Below, in pieces: positions 1 to 8,920 of a DNA stretch of 64,000 nt (positions within the stretch are counted from its first letter, which is position 1; each line of letters begins with the position of its first letter). The stretch comes from Saccharopolyspora gloriosae (GTDB lineage Bacteria > Actinomycetota > Actinomycetes > Mycobacteriales > Pseudonocardiaceae). A program made the translations under genes and the position numbers. The notes beneath the pieces are model-generated. The model made no database searches. It worked only from the letters and a program-made list of their open reading frames with translations, and was not told the DNA's origin. The stretch is taken from the NCBI RefSeq assembly GCF_022828475.1, contig NZ_CP059557.1:1054001-1118000 (forward strand). The letters run 5' to 3'.

Positions 1-1
1 G

Positions 2-301
2 CTCGCCGAAGTCTTCGCGCAGCGCACCCGCGCGGAGTGGACCGAGGTTTTCGACGGCTCCGACGCCTGCGTCGCGCCGGTGCTGTCGATGACCGAAGCT
101 CAAGACCACCCGCACATCCGCGCCCGCGGCACGTTGCCGAGCCCGGACGGCGTGCTGCAACCGGCGCCCGCCCCGCGCTTCTCCCACACCCCGAGTTCGC
201 CGCCGCGCCCGGTGCCGGTGCCGGACGCCGCGGTGCTGACGGACTGGCAGGTGTCCACCGCTGCCGACCTGCTCGCTTCCGGCGCGATTCACGAGGTATG
301 A
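2..301 (+). CDS. CaiB/BaiF-family CoA transferase / alpha-methylacyl-CoA racemase, C-terminal fragment
   Basis: Partial gene: the reading frame is open from the left edge and stops at TGA 299-301, so only about 99 C-terminal residues are visible. They read [20 protein letters not shown], then [19 protein letters not shown], then RGTL. This is the characteristic tail of class III CoA transferases, where the EW.....D..CV.PV segment precedes a HPH/R..G.. motif. In this family that part belongs to the interlocked C-terminal domain; the catalytic Asp lies upstream, outside the window. The family either moves CoA between carboxylic acids or epimerises 2-methylacyl-CoA. The downstream acyl-CoA dehydrogenase suggests a role in branched-chain or acyl-CoA catabolism. 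Racemase rather than transferase is a guess from tail similarity. Confidence 0.8.
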   Translation, partial: LAEVFAQRTRAEWTEVFDGSDACVAPVLSMTEAQDHPHIRARGTLPSPDGVLQPAPAPRFSHTPSSPPRPVPVPDAAVLTDWQVSTAADLLASGAIHEV

Positions 302-514
302 GGGACCTCGGATTGGTCCGCACAGCGGAATCTCGGCTGCCTGCCTGCTGCGGGATCTCCGCCACGAGGAACATCGCCGCCTCAGCGCGAAGGCGGCCGA
401 GACCCCGCGGGTGGCCGCGCTGCTCAGGTGGTCACCGCTCATCGGCTTCGTCGCCGGCAAGACAACGACACAAGACGCTCTGCACGGGCTGTTGAAGGGA
501 AGCGTGAACACGAG

Positions 515-1657
515 ATGCGCAGGGAACTGTTCGAGGCGGAGCACGAGGCGTTCCGCGAGACCGCCAAGACGTTCATCGCGAAAGAGCTGCTGCCCCACCA
601 GGAAGAGTGGGAGGCGGCGGGCGTGGTCAGCCGCGAAGCGTGGACGGCCGCCGGGAAGCAGGGCCTGCTGGGCATGGCCGTCGACGAGGAGTACGGCGGT
701 GGCGGCGTCGACGACTTCCGGTTCAACGTCGTGCTCGACGAGGAGCTGGTCAACGCCGGGATCAACGGGTTCGGCTCGCCGGTGCACACCGACATCAACC
801 TCCCGTACCTGACGAGGCTGGGCACCGAGGCGCAGAAGCAGCGGTGGCTGCCCGGTTTCTGCTCCGGTGAGACGATCACCGCGATCGCCATGACCGAACC
901 CGGCGCCGGTAGCGACCTGCAGGGCATGCGCACCACCGCCGTCCGCGACGGCGACCACTACGTGCTCAACGGGCAGAAGACGTTCATCTCCAACGGCATC
1001 AACGCCGACCTGGTGATCGTCGCGGCCCGCACCGACCCCGACGCGGGCGCGCAGGGCATCAGCCTGCTCGTGGTGGAACGGGGCATGGAGGGCTTCGAGC
1101 GCGGGCGCAACCTGGACAAGATCGGCCAGAAGTCGCAGGACACCGCGGAGCTGTACTTCAACGACGTGCGGGTGCCCGCGAGCAACCTGCTCGGCGAAGA
1201 GGGCCAGGGCTTCATCTACCTGATGCAGAACCTGCCGCAGGAACGGCTGTCGATCGCCGTGGCCGCGGTCGCCAGCGCCGAGAAGGTCCTGGAGATCACC
1301 AAGCAGTACTGCCGGGACCGCACCGCGTTCGGCCGCCCCATCGGCAAGTTCCAGAACACCCGGTTCGAGCTGGCGGAAATGGCCACCGAGGTGCAGATCG
1401 GCCGCGTGTTCACCGACCGTTGCGTCGCCGACCACGTCCGCGGTGAACTGAGCGTGGAACACGCCGCCATGGCCAAGTGGTGGCTCACCGAGATGAACAA
1501 GCGGGTCGTGGACCGCTGCCTGCAGCTGCACGGCGGCTACGGCTACATGATGGAGTACCCGGTCGCGAAGGCCTTCCTGGACTCGCGGGTGCAGACGATC
1601 TACGGCGGCACCACCGAGATCATGAAGGAGATCGTGGGGCGCTCGCTGGGAATCTGA
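515..1657 (+). CDS. acyl-CoA dehydrogenase
   Basis: A 380-residue flavoprotein that would oxidise an acyl-CoA to the trans-2-enoyl-CoA, passing electrons to ETF. Residues 1-120 form the helical N-terminal domain; the FAD/substrate signature AMTEPGAGSD lies near residue 130; RTAFGRPIGKFQ is near 270; the C-terminal IYGGTTEIMKEIV carries the usual catalytic Glu at about 368. Length is normal for the family. An upstream in-frame start exists, but the protein homology begins at MRRELFEAEH, and the GAAGGGA at 494-500 is the nearest purine-rich stretch, so I use ATG 515. The gene lies 213 bp after the CaiB/BaiF gene and 18 bp before the phosphodiesterase gene, so it probably shares a transcript with the latter. 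Substrate chain length cannot be read from sequence alone. Confidence 0.93.
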   Translation: MRRELFEAEHEAFRETAKTFIAKELLPHQEEWEAAGVVSREAWTAAGKQGLLGMAVDEEYGGGGVDDFRFNVVLDEELVNAGINGFGSPVHTDINLPYLTRLGTEAQKQRWLPGFCSGETITAIAMTEPGAGSDLQGMRTTAVRDGDHYVLNGQKTFISNGINADLVIVAARTDPDAGAQGISLLVVERGMEGFERGRNLDKIGQKSQDTAELYFNDVRVPASNLLGEEGQGFIYLMQNLPQERLSIAVAAVASAEKVLEITKQYCRDRTAFGRPIGKFQNTRFELAEMATEVQIGRVFTDRCVADHVRGELSVEHAAMAKWWLTEMNKRVVDRCLQLHGGYGYMMEYPVAKAFLDSRVQTIYGGTTEIMKEIVGRSLGI

Positions 1658-1675
1658 CGTCACGAAAGGTGCGGC

Positions 1676-2821
1676 ATGGACTGGATGGTCACTCCCGACG
1701 GGGAACGCGCGCTGTCCGATGTCCTGCCGTCGGCGCTGGCCGCCATGGGCATCGCGGGATTCACCGACACGCTCCGGATCCCGCGATGCCGTTCGGCGGC
1801 GGTGCTGCTCATCGACGGCCTCGGCTGGTCCTTGTTGGACGAGCACGCCGCCGACGCGCCGTTCCTGACCTCACTGGCCACCCGCGAGCCGCTGCTGGCC
1901 GGGTTCCCGACGACGACGGCCACCAGCATCACCTCGCTCGGAACCGGACTGGCCGCCGGTGCGCACGGCATCGTCGGCTACACCTTCGCCGAACCGTCCG
2001 GTGGCCTGCTGCACCCGTTGGCCTGGTCCGCCCATGGCAGCCGGCACCGGCCCACGTTGCTCGAGCAGTGGCCGCCGGAGACCGCGCAGCCCACGCCGAC
2101 GGTGCTGCAACGCGCCGCCGACGCGGGAGTGCAGGTGCGCTCGGTGGCGCCCAAGGAGTTCGGCGGTACCGGGCTGACCAGGGCGGCGCTGCGCGGCGGC
2201 GAATTCCGCGGCGTGCACGCGCTCGGCGACCTCGGCGCGGAAGTGCTCGCCGCACTGGCCGAACCCGGTCCCGCGCTGTGCTACGCCTACCACGGTCACC
2301 TCGACTTCGTCGGGCACGGACACGGGCCGGGCTCGCTGCCGTGGCGGCTCCAGCTCGCCCAGGTGGACCGGCTGGTGGCCTCGATCGCGCAGCGGCTGCC
2401 CGGCGGCGCCCAGCTGCTCGTGGTCGCCGACCACGGCATGGTCACCGTCGATCCGGCCGACACCATCGACGCCGACACCGAACCCGCGTTGAGCGCCGGT
2501 GTCCGATTGCTCGGCGGCGACGCCCGAGCCCGCCACATCTACTCCGAACCCGGTGCGCGCGACGACGTCGTCCAGGCATGGCAGGCGATCCTGGGGGAAC
2601 GCGGCGCCGTGATCACGGGCGAACAGGCCATCGACGAGGGCTGGTTCGGCCCGGTCGTGGCCGACTCGGTGCGCCCGCGCATCGGCGACGTGCTGGCGGT
2701 GCTGCGCGAGTCGGCGGTGACCCGGTCCGTGGTGGAACCGGGGGAGTCCGCGCTGCGCGGGCACCACGGTTCGCTCACCGCGGCCGAACAATTCGTTCCC
2801 TTGCTCGTGGCGCAAGGGTGA
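1676..2821 (+). CDS. alkaline phosphatase-superfamily nucleotide pyrophosphatase/phosphodiesterase
   Basis: A 381-residue protein of the type I phosphodiesterase/nucleotide pyrophosphatase group. The metal-binding start of the core is AAVLLIDGLGWSLL near residue 45 (Asp of the first zinc site), followed by the nucleophile region GFPTTTATSITSLGTG (Thr of PTTTATS) and later YHGHLDFVGHGHG and VVADHGMVTVD, which supply the Asp/His ligands. No signal peptide or membrane segment is apparent, so it is probably cytoplasmic. Start ATG 1676 has GAAAGGT at 1664-1670 as ribosome binding site. It follows the acyl-CoA dehydrogenase by 18 bp and precedes the MpaB-like gene by about 30 bp. Substrate unknown; the family hydrolyses phosphodiester or pyrophosphate bonds. 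Confidence 0.88.
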   Translation: MDWMVTPDGERALSDVLPSALAAMGIAGFTDTLRIPRCRSAAVLLIDGLGWSLLDEHAADAPFLTSLATREPLLAGFPTTTATSITSLGTGLAAGAHGIVGYTFAEPSGGLLHPLAWSAHGSRHRPTLLEQWPPETAQPTPTVLQRAADAGVQVRSVAPKEFGGTGLTRAALRGGEFRGVHALGDLGAEVLAALAEPGPALCYAYHGHLDFVGHGHGPGSLPWRLQLAQVDRLVASIAQRLPGGAQLLVVADHGMVTVDPADTIDADTEPALSAGVRLLGGDARARHIYSEPGARDDVVQAWQAILGERGAVITGEQAIDEGWFGPVVADSVRPRIGDVLAVLRESAVTRSVVEPGESALRGHHGSLTAAEQFVPLLVAQG

Positions 2822-2853
2822 TCGCGGTGGTGTGACGGCGACGGAGGTCGATG

Positions 2854-3726
2854 ATGACCGGCGAGGACACGTTCAACACCCCGGATCGAGGCTATTTCGG
2901 TCCGGACACGGTGACATGGCACCTGCACGGCGACCCGTCCATGTGGGCGGCCGGAATCTGCAGCCTCTACCTGCAGGCGCTGCATCCGCGGGCGGTCGCG
3001 GGCGTCGTGCAGAACTCCGACTTCCAGCACGATCCGCTCGGCAGGCTGCGCCGCACCAGCGCCTTCGTCGGTCTCGCCACCTACGGCGGCCGCGCCGAAG
3101 TGGACCGGGCCGCGGCCGGGGTGCGGCACGTGCACTCGATCCTCACCGCCACCGATCACCGCGACGGAACGCCGATCCGGCTCGACGATCCGGAACTGCT
3201 GCGGTGGGTGCACTGCGCTGAGGTCGCCTCGTTCGCCGCCGTGGTGCGGCGTGCCGGCTTCCCGCTCACCGATCCGCTGCTGGACCGGTACTTCGACGAG
3301 CAGCGCCGGTCCGCCGCACTCGTCGGGCTGGACCCGGCGACCGTGCCCGGCTCCCGGCGGGAGATGGCGGCGTACTTCGCCGGGATGCGCCCGCGGCTCG
3401 CGCGGACCGCGGACGCCGAGGTGATCTACCGCTTCCTGCACCGGCCGTTCCCCGAGTGGTGGCGGGCCGGGGTGAACCTGACCTACCTGCCGATCGGGCA
3501 TCTCGCCTACTCGCTGCTTCCCGGTTGGGCGCGGCGGATCTACGGCCGGTCGGCGTTCCCGCGCGCCGCCGTGACGGCGGGACTGCGGGCGGCTCGTGCC
3601 ACGGGACTCGCGGTGCCGGGCGCGATCCGCTGGCGCTTCCCCGCCGATCACGTGCTGCGCGCCGTGGAGCGGCTCGGCGAACCCGTGTACCCGTCCGCCG
3701 CGGCGCTCGCCGCACGCACCGCGTAG
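2854..3726 (+). CDS. oxygenase MpaB family protein (DUF2236)
   Basis: About 290 residues. The N-terminal stretch DRGYFGPDTVTWHLHGDPSM followed by LQALHPRAVAGVVQNS and FVGLATYGG is the DUF2236 / MpaB-Lcp signature; the His of LHP, the downstream Arg-rich turn and the later HCAEVASFAA are where this family binds a b-type haem. Characterised relatives are fungal MpaB, which cleaves a prenyl side chain, and latex-clearing protein, which cleaves rubber; many bacterial members have no assigned substrate. GGAGG at 2843-2847 sits 6 nt before ATG 2854 and only 3 nt before ATG 2851, so I prefer 2854. It ends 8 bp from the convergent YbaB-like gene, without room for a separate terminator. Confidence 0.88.
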   Translation: MTGEDTFNTPDRGYFGPDTVTWHLHGDPSMWAAGICSLYLQALHPRAVAGVVQNSDFQHDPLGRLRRTSAFVGLATYGGRAEVDRAAAGVRHVHSILTATDHRDGTPIRLDDPELLRWVHCAEVASFAAVVRRAGFPLTDPLLDRYFDEQRRSAALVGLDPATVPGSRREMAAYFAGMRPRLARTADAEVIYRFLHRPFPEWWRAGVNLTYLPIGHLAYSLLPGWARRIYGRSAFPRAAVTAGLRAARATGLAVPGAIRWRFPADHVLRAVERLGEPVYPSAAALAARTA

Positions 3727-3734
3727 TCCGGGTC

Positions 3735-4238
3735 TCAGCGCAGGAACGAGTCGCGGGAGAAGTCGTCGTCGTCCCAGTCCTGGGCGCGGCGATTGCTGCC
3801 GGACGGCGGGGTGGAGGTGCCGGCCGGTTTCTCCGCGCTGGGCGTGGCGGGCCGCTCCGGGCGGGGCGCGGGCTGGTCGTCCAGGCCTGCCGGGGGCTGG
3901 GCGCCGTGCGCGTTGTAGGCCTCGCGGAACTGCTCGGCGCGATCGCCCAGCACCGGTTCCACGGTGGCGTTCATGGTCTCCGCGGCCTGCTGGGTCGCCT
4001 GCCGGATCGTCTGCATGATCGTCTGCTGCAGGGCGGTGTGCGACTGGCGCATCGCCTGCTGGCTCAGGCGCAGGTCGAGGACGGCGCCCGAGGGGGCGAC
4101 GGCCACCGTGACCGAGCCGTCCTGGCTGCTGGCCTCGCCGCGGATAGCGCTCATCTTGTCCTTGAGCTGTGCCGCGGCGGAGGCCTGCTCCTCGAAGCGG
4201 GCCAGCATCTCCTGGACGCGTTGCTGAGCACTGGACAT
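3735..4238 (-). CDS. YbaB/EbfC-family DNA-binding protein
   Basis: 167 residues. The N-terminal 100 residues resemble the small YbaB/EbfC dimer: a long helix (MSSAQQRVQEMLARFEEQAS), then the strand pair GSVTVAVAPSGAVLDLRLS and a second helix with QTIRQATQQAAETM. YbaB proteins bind DNA non-specifically and often accompany recR/dnaX; this one is not in that context and has a longer tail (Pro/Ala-rich, ending DDDDFSRDSFLR), as in the actinobacterial paralogues associated with secretion or unknown functions. GGGGAG at 4246-4251 provides a good ribosome binding site. It is divergent from glcD across about 240 bp. A separate function from the recR-linked YbaB is likely but unproven. Confidence 0.82.
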   Translation of the reverse strand: MSSAQQRVQEMLARFEEQASAAAQLKDKMSAIRGEASSQDGSVTVAVAPSGAVLDLRLSQQAMRQSHTALQQTIMQTIRQATQQAAETMNATVEPVLGDRAEQFREAYNAHGAQPPAGLDDQPAPRPERPATPSAEKPAGTSTPPSGSNRRAQDWDDDDFSRDSFLR

Positions 4239-4438
4239 TGAAAAATCTCCCCAGTTCCGGATGTTTTCAGGGAGCGTAGCCAGTGCGGTTCGCGTGCTGG
4301 GGATGTTCTGTCGATTCGGCCGTCGCGAGCGGCGTCGATCGTGGTGACGCGAGGCACAATAGGGGCAGTACGGGGTCTTGTCGACCTCTTGTATCTATGT
4401 GCTGCTCCACCTAAAGTTCTCGATGTTCGGAACAGTGA

Positions 4439-4453
4439 TTCCGCATAGCGAAA
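4439..4453. promoter_or_regulatory. candidate IclR-family operator upstream of glcDEF
   Basis: TTCCGCATAGCGAAA lies 25 bp before the glcD start. It is a near-perfect dyad (TTCCGC / GCGAAA about ATA, one mismatch) of the kind bound by IclR-type regulators in actinobacteria. The GAGGAGG ribosome binding site of glcD follows at 4465-4471. No iclR-type gene is in this window, so the regulator would be encoded elsewhere. Confidence 0.45.
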
Positions 4454-4478
4454 TCCTCGGTAGTGAGGAGGCGTGCCC

Positions 4479-5966
4479 ATGTCCTCGACCAGCACCGCGG
4501 TCCCCGGCGCCGACCTCGACCGGTTGGTGCACCGCATTCGCGCGGTCCTCCCGGAACACTCGGTGATCACCGATCAGCAGCGGCGCCGCACCTACGAATG
4601 CGACGGCCTGGCCAGCTACCGGGTGGTGCCCGCCGTGGTCGTCCTGCCGGAGAGCACCGAACAGGTCCAGCACGTCGTCGCGGCCTGCGCCGAACAGCAG
4701 GTGCCCTTCGTCGCGCGCGGCTCCGGCACCGGACTGTCCGGCGGGGCGCTGCCGCACTCCGAAGGCGTGCTCATCGTGACCTCGAAGATGCGGCGCATCC
4801 TGGAGATCGACGTCGCCAACGAACGCGCCGTCGTCGAACCCGGCGTGATCAACCTCGACGTCACCGGCGCCGCCGCGCCGCACGGCTACTACTTCGCACC
4901 CGACCCGTCGAGCCAGCAGGTGTGCTCCGTCGGCGGCAACGTCGCCGAGAACTCCGGCGGCGCGCACTGCCTCAAATACGGCTTCACCACCCACCACATC
5001 CTCGGGCTGCAGGTGGTCACCCCCGACGGCGAGCTGGTCGAACTCGGCGGCCCCGCACGGGAAGCACCCGGCTACGACCTGCTCGGTGCGTTCATCGGCA
5101 GCGAAGGCACACTCGGCGTCGTCACCCGGATCACCGTGCGGCTGCTGCGCAAACCCGAAGCGGTGCAGACCCTGCTCGCCGGTTTCCGCTCGACCGACGA
5201 CGCGGGCGCCGCCGTTTCCGCGATCATCAGCGCCGGTGTCACCCCCGCCGCCATCGAAATGATGGACGCGCTCGCCATCGAAGCCGCCGAACAAGCCGTC
5301 CACTGTGGATACCCCGACGGCGCGGGCGCCGTGCTCGTCGTCGAACTCGACGGACCCGTCACCGAAGTCGAGCACACCTTCGACGAAGTGCGCAGGCACT
5401 GCCACGAACACGGCGCCTTCGAGATCCGCGTCGCAGCCGACGATCACGAACGCGCCATGATCTGGAAAGGCCGCAAATCCGCGTTCGCCGCGGTCGGGCG
5501 GATCAGTCCCGACTACATCGTGCAGGACGGGGTGATCCCGCGGACCGCGCTGCCTGAAGTGCTCGGACGCATCGCCCGGCTCTCCACTGATTCCGGGGTC
5601 CGCGTCGCCAACGTCTTCCACGCCGGAGACGGAAACCTGCACCCCCTCGTGCTGTTCGACGATGCGGAGGACGGGGCGGCCGAACGCGCCGAAGAGGTCT
5701 CCGGGGCCATCCTCGACCTGTGCATCGAGCACGGCGGCTCCATCACCGGTGAACACGGCGTCGGCGCCGACAAGGTCAAGTACATGGGCCGGATGTTCAC
5801 CGACGACGACCTCGACACCATGCAACTCGTGCGATGCGCGTTCGACCCGGCCGGAATCTGCAACCCGGGCAAGGTGTTCCCGACGCCACGACTGTGCGGC
5901 GAAGTCCCCGGCCCGCGCCGCGGCGTGCACCCGCTCACCGAAGCAGGATTGGCGGACCAGTTCTGA
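4479..5966 (+). CDS. glcD: glycolate oxidase subunit GlcD (FAD-linked oxidoreductase)
   Basis: 495 residues, flavin subunit that oxidises glycolate (or a related 2-hydroxy acid such as D-lactate) together with GlcE and GlcF. The PCMH-type FAD domain shows VARGSGTGLSGGALP near residue 85 and NVAENSGGAHCLKYG near 150; the C-terminal FAD-oxidase domain shows VANVFHAGDGNLHPL near 370 and SITGEHGVGADKVKYM near 415, both standard for GlcD/D-lactate dehydrogenases. A GTG lies at 4473, but GAGGAGG at 4465-4471 is correctly spaced for ATG 4479. The stop overlaps the glcE start by one base. Likely controlled by the IclR-like site just upstream. Confidence 0.95.
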   Translation: MSSTSTAVPGADLDRLVHRIRAVLPEHSVITDQQRRRTYECDGLASYRVVPAVVVLPESTEQVQHVVAACAEQQVPFVARGSGTGLSGGALPHSEGVLIVTSKMRRILEIDVANERAVVEPGVINLDVTGAAAPHGYYFAPDPSSQQVCSVGGNVAENSGGAHCLKYGFTTHHILGLQVVTPDGELVELGGPAREAPGYDLLGAFIGSEGTLGVVTRITVRLLRKPEAVQTLLAGFRSTDDAGAAVSAIISAGVTPAAIEMMDALAIEAAEQAVHCGYPDGAGAVLVVELDGPVTEVEHTFDEVRRHCHEHGAFEIRVAADDHERAMIWKGRKSAFAAVGRISPDYIVQDGVIPRTALPEVLGRIARLSTDSGVRVANVFHAGDGNLHPLVLFDDAEDGAAERAEEVSGAILDLCIEHGGSITGEHGVGADKVKYMGRMFTDDDLDTMQLVRCAFDPAGICNPGKVFPTPRLCGEVPGPRRGVHPLTEAGLADQF

Positions 5967-7219
5967 TGCCCGCGAAGACCACCCCCACCGCCCGCGCCGC
6001 GCTGGAATCCGCGGTGGGCGCCGACCGGATCCGCGAAGCAGCGGAGACCGACGACGTGGCAGGCGTCCGGCCCACCTGGGTCGCCGCCGCATCCGGCACC
6101 GAGGACGTGTCGAAGATCCTGCGCGCCGCCGCCGAACACGAACTCACCGTCGTACCGCGAGGATCCGGGAGCAAACTCGACTGGGGCGCCGCGCCCCGCT
6201 CCGCGGACCTGCTGCTGGATCTGTCCGCGAACAGCGGAATCATCGAACACGCCGCAGGTGACCTGGTGCTCAGCGCCCGAGCGGGCACCCCGCTCGGCAC
6301 CCTGCACGACACCGCCGCCGAAGCGGACCAGCAACTGCCCATCGACCCGCCGGTCCGCACCGCCACCGCGGGCGGCACCGTCGCCACCGCGACCTCCGGA
6401 CCCGGCCGGTACTTCTTCGGAGGCGTGCGCGACCTGCTCATCGGAATCACCGTGGTGCGCGCTGACGGCACCGTGACGACCTCCGGCGGCAAAGTCGTCA
6501 AGAACGTCGCGGGCTACGACCTCGGCAAGCTCTACACCGGATCGTTCGGCACCCTCGGCGTGATCACCGAAGTGGTGTTCCGGCTGCACCCGCTCGCCGC
6601 CGAACACCGCTGGATCAACAGCACCGTCGACACCGCCGCCGACGCGGCCGCCATCGTCGACACCTACCGGCACTGCCAGGCCATGCCCACCGCCATCGAA
6701 CTCGACCGTCCCGAACCCGGCGGCGCCATCACCGTGAGCGCCCAACTCGAAGGACGGCCCGACGCCACCTCCGAACGCGCCGAAACCCTCGCCCGCGACG
6801 TCGGCGGCACCGTCCACGATCACGCGCCGGACTGGTGGGGGGCATCCCCGTTCCGGCCCGCGGACAACGCGCTGCGGCTCGGCGCCGAACCGGCCGCGCT
6901 GACCGCGCTGCTCACCGCCGCCGACCGCGCCGCCGCCGATACCGGGCTGGCGCCCGCGCTGCGCGGAGCCGCCGGACTCGGCGTGCTCCACGCCGGACTG
7001 CCCGCCACCGCCGACGCCCGCGCCGTCAGCGAACTCGTCGCCGCACTGCGCGGCCGGCTCGGATACGTCGTGCTGGAACGAGGAACCGGCGCCGTGCGCG
7101 ACGCACTCGACGCATGGGGTCCGCAGCCCGCCGGGGTGCTCACCCTGATGCGCCGCGTCAAAGACCAATTCGACCCCGGACACCGACTCGCCCCCGGCCG
7201 TTTCGCGGGAGGAATCTGA
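5966..7219 (+). CDS. glcE: glycolate oxidase subunit GlcE (FAD-binding)
   Basis: 417 residues, the second FAD-binding subunit of the glycolate oxidase complex. Visible features are TVVPRGSGSKLDWG near residue 65 (flavin pyrophosphate loop), GTVATATSGPGRYFFGGVRD near 135 and the conserved KVVKNVAGYDLGKLYTGSFG near 180, typical of GlcE. It is shorter than GlcD and lacks the GEHGVG tail, as expected. ATG 5966 overlaps the TGA of glcD (TGATG), and its own TGA overlaps the glcF ATG, so the three subunits are translationally coupled. Confidence 0.94.
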   Translation: MPAKTTPTARAALESAVGADRIREAAETDDVAGVRPTWVAAASGTEDVSKILRAAAEHELTVVPRGSGSKLDWGAAPRSADLLLDLSANSGIIEHAAGDLVLSARAGTPLGTLHDTAAEADQQLPIDPPVRTATAGGTVATATSGPGRYFFGGVRDLLIGITVVRADGTVTTSGGKVVKNVAGYDLGKLYTGSFGTLGVITEVVFRLHPLAAEHRWINSTVDTAADAAAIVDTYRHCQAMPTAIELDRPEPGGAITVSAQLEGRPDATSERAETLARDVGGTVHDHAPDWWGASPFRPADNALRLGAEPAALTALLTAADRAAADTGLAPALRGAAGLGVLHAGLPATADARAVSELVAALRGRLGYVVLERGTGAVRDALDAWGPQPAGVLTLMRRVKDQFDPGHRLAPGRFAGGI

Positions 7220-8550
7220 TGAGCGACACCCAACCGGATGACGTGCTGCGCACCGGCGCCTTCGACGCACTGCACCCGCCGCAGCGCGAACTCATCGACG
7301 ACTGCGTCCACTGTGGATTCTGCTTGCCCAGCTGCCCCACCTACGACCTGTGGGGTGAAGAGATGGACTCGCCGCGCGGGCGGATCTACCTCATGAAAGA
7401 AGGACTCGAAGGCGAACCCATGACCGACACCATGGTCGGTCACATGGACGCCTGCCTCGGCTGCATGGCCTGCGTCAGCGCCTGCCCCTCCGGAGTGCAA
7501 TACGGCAGCCTCATCAACGACACCCGCGCCCAGATCGAACGCCGACACACCCGGGGCCGGTGGGAGAAACTGCTGCGCACCGCGATCTTCACAGTGTTCC
7601 CCTACCCGCGCAGACTCCGCGCCATGCGCGGACCGCTCGCCCTCTACCAACGGCTCCGCATCGGAAAACTGCTACGGCGCACCGGTATCACCGCGGCACT
7701 GCCGCCGCACCTGCGCACCATGGAAACGCTGGCGCCACCGATCAACCGGGCGCCCCGGCTCGGCCACCGGGTGCCCGCCCGCGGAACTCGCCGCGCCACC
7801 GTCGGCATGATCACCGGCTGCGTGCAGAGCGCCTTCTTCCCCGACGTCAACGCCTCCACCGCCAGAGTGCTCGCCGCCGAAGGATGCGACGTCGTCATCC
7901 CGCCCGCACAAGGATGCTGCGGCGCGCTCAGCGAACACTCCGGCCGTGAAGAGGAAGCCGTGGCCTTCGCGCGGTCCCTGCTCGACACCTTCGACGAGTC
8001 CCGAGTGGACCACATCGTGATCAACTCCGCCGGGTGCGGCTCGACCCTCAAGGAATACCCGCGGCTGCTGCGCGACGACCCGCACTACGCCGCCAAAGCC
8101 GAACGATTCGCCGCAAAAGTGCGCGATATCGCCGAACTGCTCACCGAACTCGGACCCGCCGCCACCCGCCACCCGCTGCCCGCCGCCATCGCCTACCACG
8201 ACGCCTGCCACCTCAGCCACGGACAAGGCATCCGGTCCCAGCCGCGCGCCCTGCTCCGCGACATCCCCGGCATCGAACTGCGCGAGATCAACCGCGGCGA
8301 ACTGTGCTGCGGCTCCGCCGGGATCTACAACCTGCTCCAGCCCGAAGCCGCACAAGAACTCGGCGACCGCAAAGCCGCCCACGTCCAAGACACCCGCGCC
8401 GACCTGCTCGTCACCGCCAACCCCGGCTGCTCCATGCAGATCCGCGCGGCACTGGAACGCCGCGGCGAGGCACTGCCCATGGCGCACACCGTGCAGGTGC
8501 TCGACGCATCGATCCGCGGCGCGACAGTGGACACGCTGCTGGACCGGTGA
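7219..8550 (+). CDS. glcF: glycolate oxidase iron-sulfur subunit GlcF
   Basis: 443 residues, electron-transfer subunit. Two [4Fe-4S] ferredoxin motifs lie near the N-terminus: CVHCGFCLPSCP at about residue 29 and CLGCMACVSACP at about 80. Two CCG domains follow: TGCVQSAFFPDVN...GCCGALSEHSG in the middle and YHDACHLSHGQG...GELCCGSAGIYN near the end, the cysteine-rich modules shared with heterodisulfide reductase and succinate:quinone-type subunits. The start overlaps the glcE stop. The glcDEF order and the adjacent permease make a complete uptake and oxidation unit for glycolate/lactate feeding electrons to the quinone pool. Confidence 0.95.
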   Translation: MSDTQPDDVLRTGAFDALHPPQRELIDDCVHCGFCLPSCPTYDLWGEEMDSPRGRIYLMKEGLEGEPMTDTMVGHMDACLGCMACVSACPSGVQYGSLINDTRAQIERRHTRGRWEKLLRTAIFTVFPYPRRLRAMRGPLALYQRLRIGKLLRRTGITAALPPHLRTMETLAPPINRAPRLGHRVPARGTRRATVGMITGCVQSAFFPDVNASTARVLAAEGCDVVIPPAQGCCGALSEHSGREEEAVAFARSLLDTFDESRVDHIVINSAGCGSTLKEYPRLLRDDPHYAAKAERFAAKVRDIAELLTELGPAATRHPLPAAIAYHDACHLSHGQGIRSQPRALLRDIPGIELREINRGELCCGSAGIYNLLQPEAAQELGDRKAAHVQDTRADLLVTANPGCSMQIRAALERRGEALPMAHTVQVLDASIRGATVDTLLDR

Positions 8551-8556
8551 ACCGGC

Positions 8557-8580
8557 GTGACAGGAACGTTCCCTTCCTCG
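8557..8580. repeat. half copy of the 52-bp palindromic repeat
   Basis: GTGACAGGAACGTTCCCTTC-type half unit starting 6 bp after the glcF stop; one change (ACGTT for AGGTT) from the usual right arm. Confidence 0.8.
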
Positions 8581-8600
8581 GTGCCCGGCGACGGCGTGGG

Positions 8601-8625
8601 GTGACAGGAAGGTTCCCTTCCTCGC
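8601..8625. repeat. half copy of the 52-bp palindromic repeat
   Basis: Exact right-arm half unit: GTGACAGGAAGGTTCCCTTC followed by CTCGC. Second of three half units in tandem, same orientation, behind glcF. Confidence 0.88.
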
Positions 8626-8629
8626 ACTG

Positions 8630-8654
8630 GTGACAGGAAGGTTCCCCTCCTCGC
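8630..8654. repeat. half copy of the 52-bp palindromic repeat
   Basis: GTGACAGGAAGGTTCCCCTC then CTCGC; one T-to-C change. Third tandem half unit in this spacer. Confidence 0.82.
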
Positions 8655-8736
8655 GGTGCGCCCGCGGCGCCGCGCTCGGTGGCGGACCCGTCGAATACGC
8701 GCCGCGCGAACAGTTCCTTTTCGCACAGCGGTGACA

Positions 8737-8784
8737 GGAAGGGAACCTTTCTGCCACCGGTGACAGAAAGGTTCCCTTCCTCGC
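8737..8784. repeat. 52-bp palindromic repeat, two-armed copy
   Basis: Left arm GGAAGGGAACCTTTCTG, centre CACCGGTG, right arm CAGAAAGGTTCCCTTCC then TCGC. Relative to the common form the inner C of the left arm is T and the matching G of the right arm is A, so pairing is kept. The left outer edge is replaced by GTGACA. Together with three half units it fills much of the 370-bp glcF-permease spacer. Confidence 0.9.
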
Positions 8785-8920
8785 GGTCTCCCCGAGGACG
8801 AAGTCGATCAAGGCCCCGTACGAACCCCGGTGCCGCGTCCGGTTGGCGCTATCGGACTTGCGGACCCGCGGTTATCGTCGCCGTCTCGGCAGGCTGCCCT
8901 CCGCCCACAAAGGAGTGGTC

